Source: Akkermansia muciniphila (GTDB taxonomy: Bacteria > Verrucomicrobiota > Verrucomicrobiia > Limisphaerales > UBA11320). Taken from it: DNA of 64,000 nucleotides. Shown piece after piece: positions 61,790 through 64,000 of this stretch; the first letter of the stretch is position 1; the number at the start of each line of letters is the position of its first letter. The notes under the pieces are model-generated. The model was not told where the DNA came from, ran no database searches, and was given only the letters and a program-made list of their open reading frames with translations. The stretch spans positions 1-64,000 of the forward strand of contig CAMAVD010000004.1 in NCBI GenBank assembly GCA_945861575.1, written 5' to 3'. Both the position numbers and the translations under genes were made by a program.

Positions 61790-62692
61790 TTAACAAAGCG
61801 CGGCCGCCGGAGCTTTGTCGTAGTCAGGGAAATCAGCAAGCACTGGATCGAAGGTAACTACGGGCATGGACTTCTCCTTGATCAACTGCAGCACTGCCTT
61901 CAGGGAGTCAATTCCGGGCTGGTCGGCCACGAAACCGGCCGCTGTCCTCTTGGAAAAGCTAAAGCTGTGCATGAAGAGGATGATGTAGGGCACCTTCCCG
62001 TAGGCATCCAGCACGCACTCGCAGAGTCTGGGCGCTACCATGCTGTTCACATCGAGTTTTTGATACCGCTTCCAGAGACGGCGGGTCCACCAGGGAAACT
62101 CCTTCCCGAGCTTGGCGATCGGGATCGGGGCCACGGTCACCGGGATTTGCAGCACCCCGTCACCATCGAAGGGGTCGTTCGACATGGGGAATGGGAGGTG
62201 GCAGTTCTCGCGTCCGAAGAAGAACGAGCTGTCATAAAAAATCCCGTTCCTCTTGAGCGCGGTGAGCGTATCCCGATTGGCTCCATATCTTCCAGCGCGA
62301 TGCGCGTGAGGTACCTGGCCGGTCCATCGCTTCAGCAGCGAGATACCCTCCCGAACAATGTCAATTTGTTCCGCCAGGGAATACTCATGCATGTTCAGCC
62401 TCGCACGATCATACATCCGGTCGGGATGGGTGTGGAGTTGAACGCTGTGCCCCTGGTTTAGAAGACCTTCGCAAAGCTTCTCGTAGGAGGCTTTTGGGAA
62501 CTCCGCCGTGCCATAGACGTCGAGAAAGAAGACACCGGGAACACCGTGGCGCTTTAGCGTGTCAGCGAGCCAGAGGGTGGCGTAGTTGTTTGGCTGGTCG
62601 CTCCCGAGTACATAACGCTCAAAGGCTTCGGGAATATGGCGTCCCTCGTTGCGAACTTCCGTATCGATCGTAATGATCACCTTGCTCTGCAT
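61790..62692 (-). CDS. Polysaccharide deacetylase-like protein
   Basis: The 300-residue product has the NodB-type barrel layout: VIITIDTEVRNEGRHIPEAF (first acidic motif), GVPGVFFLDVYGTAEF, GHSVQLHTHPDRMYDRARLN (the metal-binding H-x-x-x-H type region) and HAHRAGRYGANRDTLTALKR (catalytic Arg region). VPYIILFMHSFSFSKRTAAG lies near the end. It has no signal peptide, so it may act in the cytoplasm or on a lipid-linked sugar. The first motif has the DTE form instead of the classic FDDG, as in other exopolysaccharide-locus members. It sits before the glycosyltransferase. Confidence 0.8.
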   Translation of the reverse strand: MQSKVIITIDTEVRNEGRHIPEAFERYVLGSDQPNNYATLWLADTLKRHGVPGVFFLDVYGTAEFPKASYEKLCEGLLNQGHSVQLHTHPDRMYDRARLNMHEYSLAEQIDIVREGISLLKRWTGQVPHAHRAGRYGANRDTLTALKRNGIFYDSSFFFGRENCHLPFPMSNDPFDGDGVLQIPVTVAPIPIAKLGKEFPWWTRRLWKRYQKLDVNSMVAPRLCECVLDAYGKVPYIILFMHSFSFSKRTAAGFVADQPGIDSLKAVLQLIKEKSMPVVTFDPVLADFPDYDKAPAAALC

Positions 62693-62761
62693 ACTTCATC
62701 GATGCGCCGTCTTTGGCCGCCTACCCTTCCGCTGGGATATCGGCTTGTTGTGCAGTTCTGT

Positions 62762-64000
62762 TTAGGGGTTTCCAAAGCGAGCAATCCAACGCTGGCGGGC
62801 TGGAATGGTTCCATGTACCGGTGTGGTGTCCGTCGCTCCGGGCCCGAATGCCGGCCATGCCAAGCTTCCAAAGAATGCGGGCTTCTCCGTGAGGTAAAGA
62901 GACGGAGGAAGATCCCGGCTGGGGACGCGGGGGTCCCACTGGGTCGTTCGGGATACATAGTCGAAATTGCCATGAAACACCATCGTGTTGGTCACGCGGG
63001 TGTCGTAAGCTTCTTTCCACTCGCCGCCGCCCAGCGAGACCACCTGACCTTGGTCATTGGGCCGACAAAGGATGTTGCCAAGCACGTTGTGAGACAGTTG
63101 AGCGCGATCGATTTGAATGGCCCAGACCGAGTATTGGACGATTTTTGTGAGGCCTTGCGAATACCGTTCAACGTGATTCCGAAAGAGAGTGTTGTGACGG
63201 CTGGAGCCCCAATAATTGTCGAGAGTCAACTTTGCACAGACATTTCCCTCCACCAAGTTTTTGTGGGGATGCCCACCATGATGCTCAATGTCGGACATCA
63301 GATAATCTGTGTTCGGATACGCCTTGTCGAAAGCTCGATGCGAATAGTTGTAGGCGATCACATTGCCCGCTGCACCGTTTTGGATGACCACCGAGTGCCG
63401 CAGATAATACAAGATGTTGTCCTCAACCAGACAGTCGGTGGATCTAGCGATGCCCACACCATACCCGCCCTGGCCGTAGGTTTTCGCGTGATGGAGGAAA
63501 CTGTTGCGTAGCTCACAGCCGAAAGAAGTGTCCAGGCCGACATGCGTCCAGTTGGCGTTCGTGCTCTCGATCCCGCTAGCCCAGCAGTGCCGGGACTGGA
63601 ACATCAACACTGTCGTGTCCCTTTTACCGCGCTGATCCAGATACATGTTTTCTATACCGCAGCGAGCGAGGAGGTACATGTTTTGAATCACAGGATTCAT
63701 CGAAGCCTTGTATTTGCAAAACAAGGGTCGCTTCAGGGTGAGGCTGGTGGTGGTCTTCGCGATCACCTGATTGAACTGAGCCTGATACCGAGCGGCACCT
63801 CCAACGATTCCGCCCGGAATGTTGCCCTCCATCACCTCAGGGTCATTGTCCTGCTCCACCTTCACATCATCCCCAATGTTGAAGGCAGCCGTGGAGGCCA
63901 GTGTGACTTTGGTTGAGCCTTCGTCATACCCGCCTAGCAGGGGCGTTTTGTTCCCTGAGTAACCTCGAAAATAAATACTGGCTCCGTCCGTCGTATTCGT
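62762..64000 (-). CDS. Right-handed beta-helix protein, N-terminus beyond the window
   Basis: The frame is open to the last base of the window, so at least 412 residues are present and the start is missing. Before the GTG at 63865, the 45 upstream codons continue the same protein (NTTDGASIYFRGYSGNKTPL and TKVTLASTAAFNIGDDVKVE). The body has the repeated short-strand pattern of parallel beta-helices: IENMYLDQRGKRDTTVLMFQ, WTHVGLDTSFGCELRNSFLH, IARSTDCLVEDNILYYLRHS, VVIQNGAAGNVIAYNYSHRA and NVLGNILCRPNDQGQVVSLG. Such folds occur in polysaccharide lyases and surface proteins. No catalytic motif can be named. It is the first visible gene of the leftward polysaccharide run. Confidence 0.72.
   Translation of the reverse strand, partial: TNTTDGASIYFRGYSGNKTPLLGGYDEGSTKVTLASTAAFNIGDDVKVEQDNDPEVMEGNIPGGIVGGAARYQAQFNQVIAKTTTSLTLKRPLFCKYKASMNPVIQNMYLLARCGIENMYLDQRGKRDTTVLMFQSRHCWASGIESTNANWTHVGLDTSFGCELRNSFLHHAKTYGQGGYGVGIARSTDCLVEDNILYYLRHSVVIQNGAAGNVIAYNYSHRAFDKAYPNTDYLMSDIEHHGGHPHKNLVEGNVCAKLTLDNYWGSSRHNTLFRNHVERYSQGLTKIVQYSVWAIQIDRAQLSHNVLGNILCRPNDQGQVVSLGGGEWKEAYDTRVTNTMVFHGNFDYVSRTTQWDPRVPSRDLPPSLYLTEKPAFFGSLAWPAFGPGATDTTPVHGTIPARQRWIARFGNP

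Noticed and set aside
1-64000. CRISPR array, complete insertion sequence, prophage or rRNA operon
   Set aside because: No regularly spaced direct repeats, transposase, integrase, phage structural genes or rRNA sequence were seen anywhere in the window.

Overview
The window looks like a chromosomal segment of a Verrucomicrobiota bacterium, probably near the Pedosphaera/Limisphaerales lineage. The reasons are: two unlinked gene pairs of the PSCyt2 (DUF1549)/PSD1 (DUF1553) type with DUF1501 partners; PSCyt1-type haem domains; a CotH-kinase gene beside a DUF4912 gene; many exported Gfo/Idh/MocA and LamG-type proteins; and an sdhCAB operon of the b558 type. The assignment is inferred from gene content. 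There is no rRNA gene here to confirm it.

Layout. 1-3 kb: infC alone, with a TTG start, then a decayed chemotaxis cluster (truncated receptor, intact cheX, cheY with its middle deleted). 3.1-6.8 kb: a PSCyt2-PSD1/DUF1501 pair. 6.9-10.4 kb: the succinate dehydrogenase/fumarate reductase operon sdhC-sdhA-sdhB. 10.5-18.6 kb, minus strand: an ABC-F ATPase, a second DUF1501 + PSCyt1-PSCyt2-PSD1 pair, and an exported Gfo/Idh/MocA oxidoreductase. 18.8-29 kb: an accessory block with a 1205-aa TIM-barrel/LamG/PQQ-dehydrogenase/cytochrome c fusion, a two-lobed esterase-like protein, an EthD protein and a ribokinase. These are mixed with at least five broken genes, so the block is a gene graveyard. 29-33.7 kb, minus strand: folP-cdaA-ybbR-glmM (c-di-AMP synthesis and cell-wall precursor supply) and purC. 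33.8-43.6 kb, plus strand: Gfo/Idh, coaD, DUF177-rpmF-plsX-fabH (ribosome and lipid synthesis), hisI, a membrane protein, trpE, an ECF-type sigma factor with a membrane partner, and rnhB. 43.6-56.2 kb: an OB-like exported protein, a LysR regulator, pyrD, an unknown gene, a rhomboid protease, CotH + DUF4912, miaB, an MsbA-like exporter and a beta-propeller protein. 56.4-64 kb, minus strand: an exopolysaccharide/O-antigen locus (O-antigen ligase/polymerase, wecB, DUF218, a GT4-type glycosyltransferase, a polysaccharide deacetylase, and a beta-helix protein that runs off the window).

Together the window mixes conserved housekeeping operons with accessory stretches. Several intergenic gaps carry short dispersed repeats. 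One family has three visible copies (near 0.2, 17.1 and 59.4 kb) and another has two (16.8 and 47.3 kb). I see no CRISPR array, no complete transposon, no rRNA or tRNA gene and no clear phage. The most unusual coding feature is the four-module PQQ fusion at 18.9-22.5 kb. The clearest sequence-level evidence of decay is a 7-bp tandem duplication that breaks a haem-protein gene at 25.77 kb.
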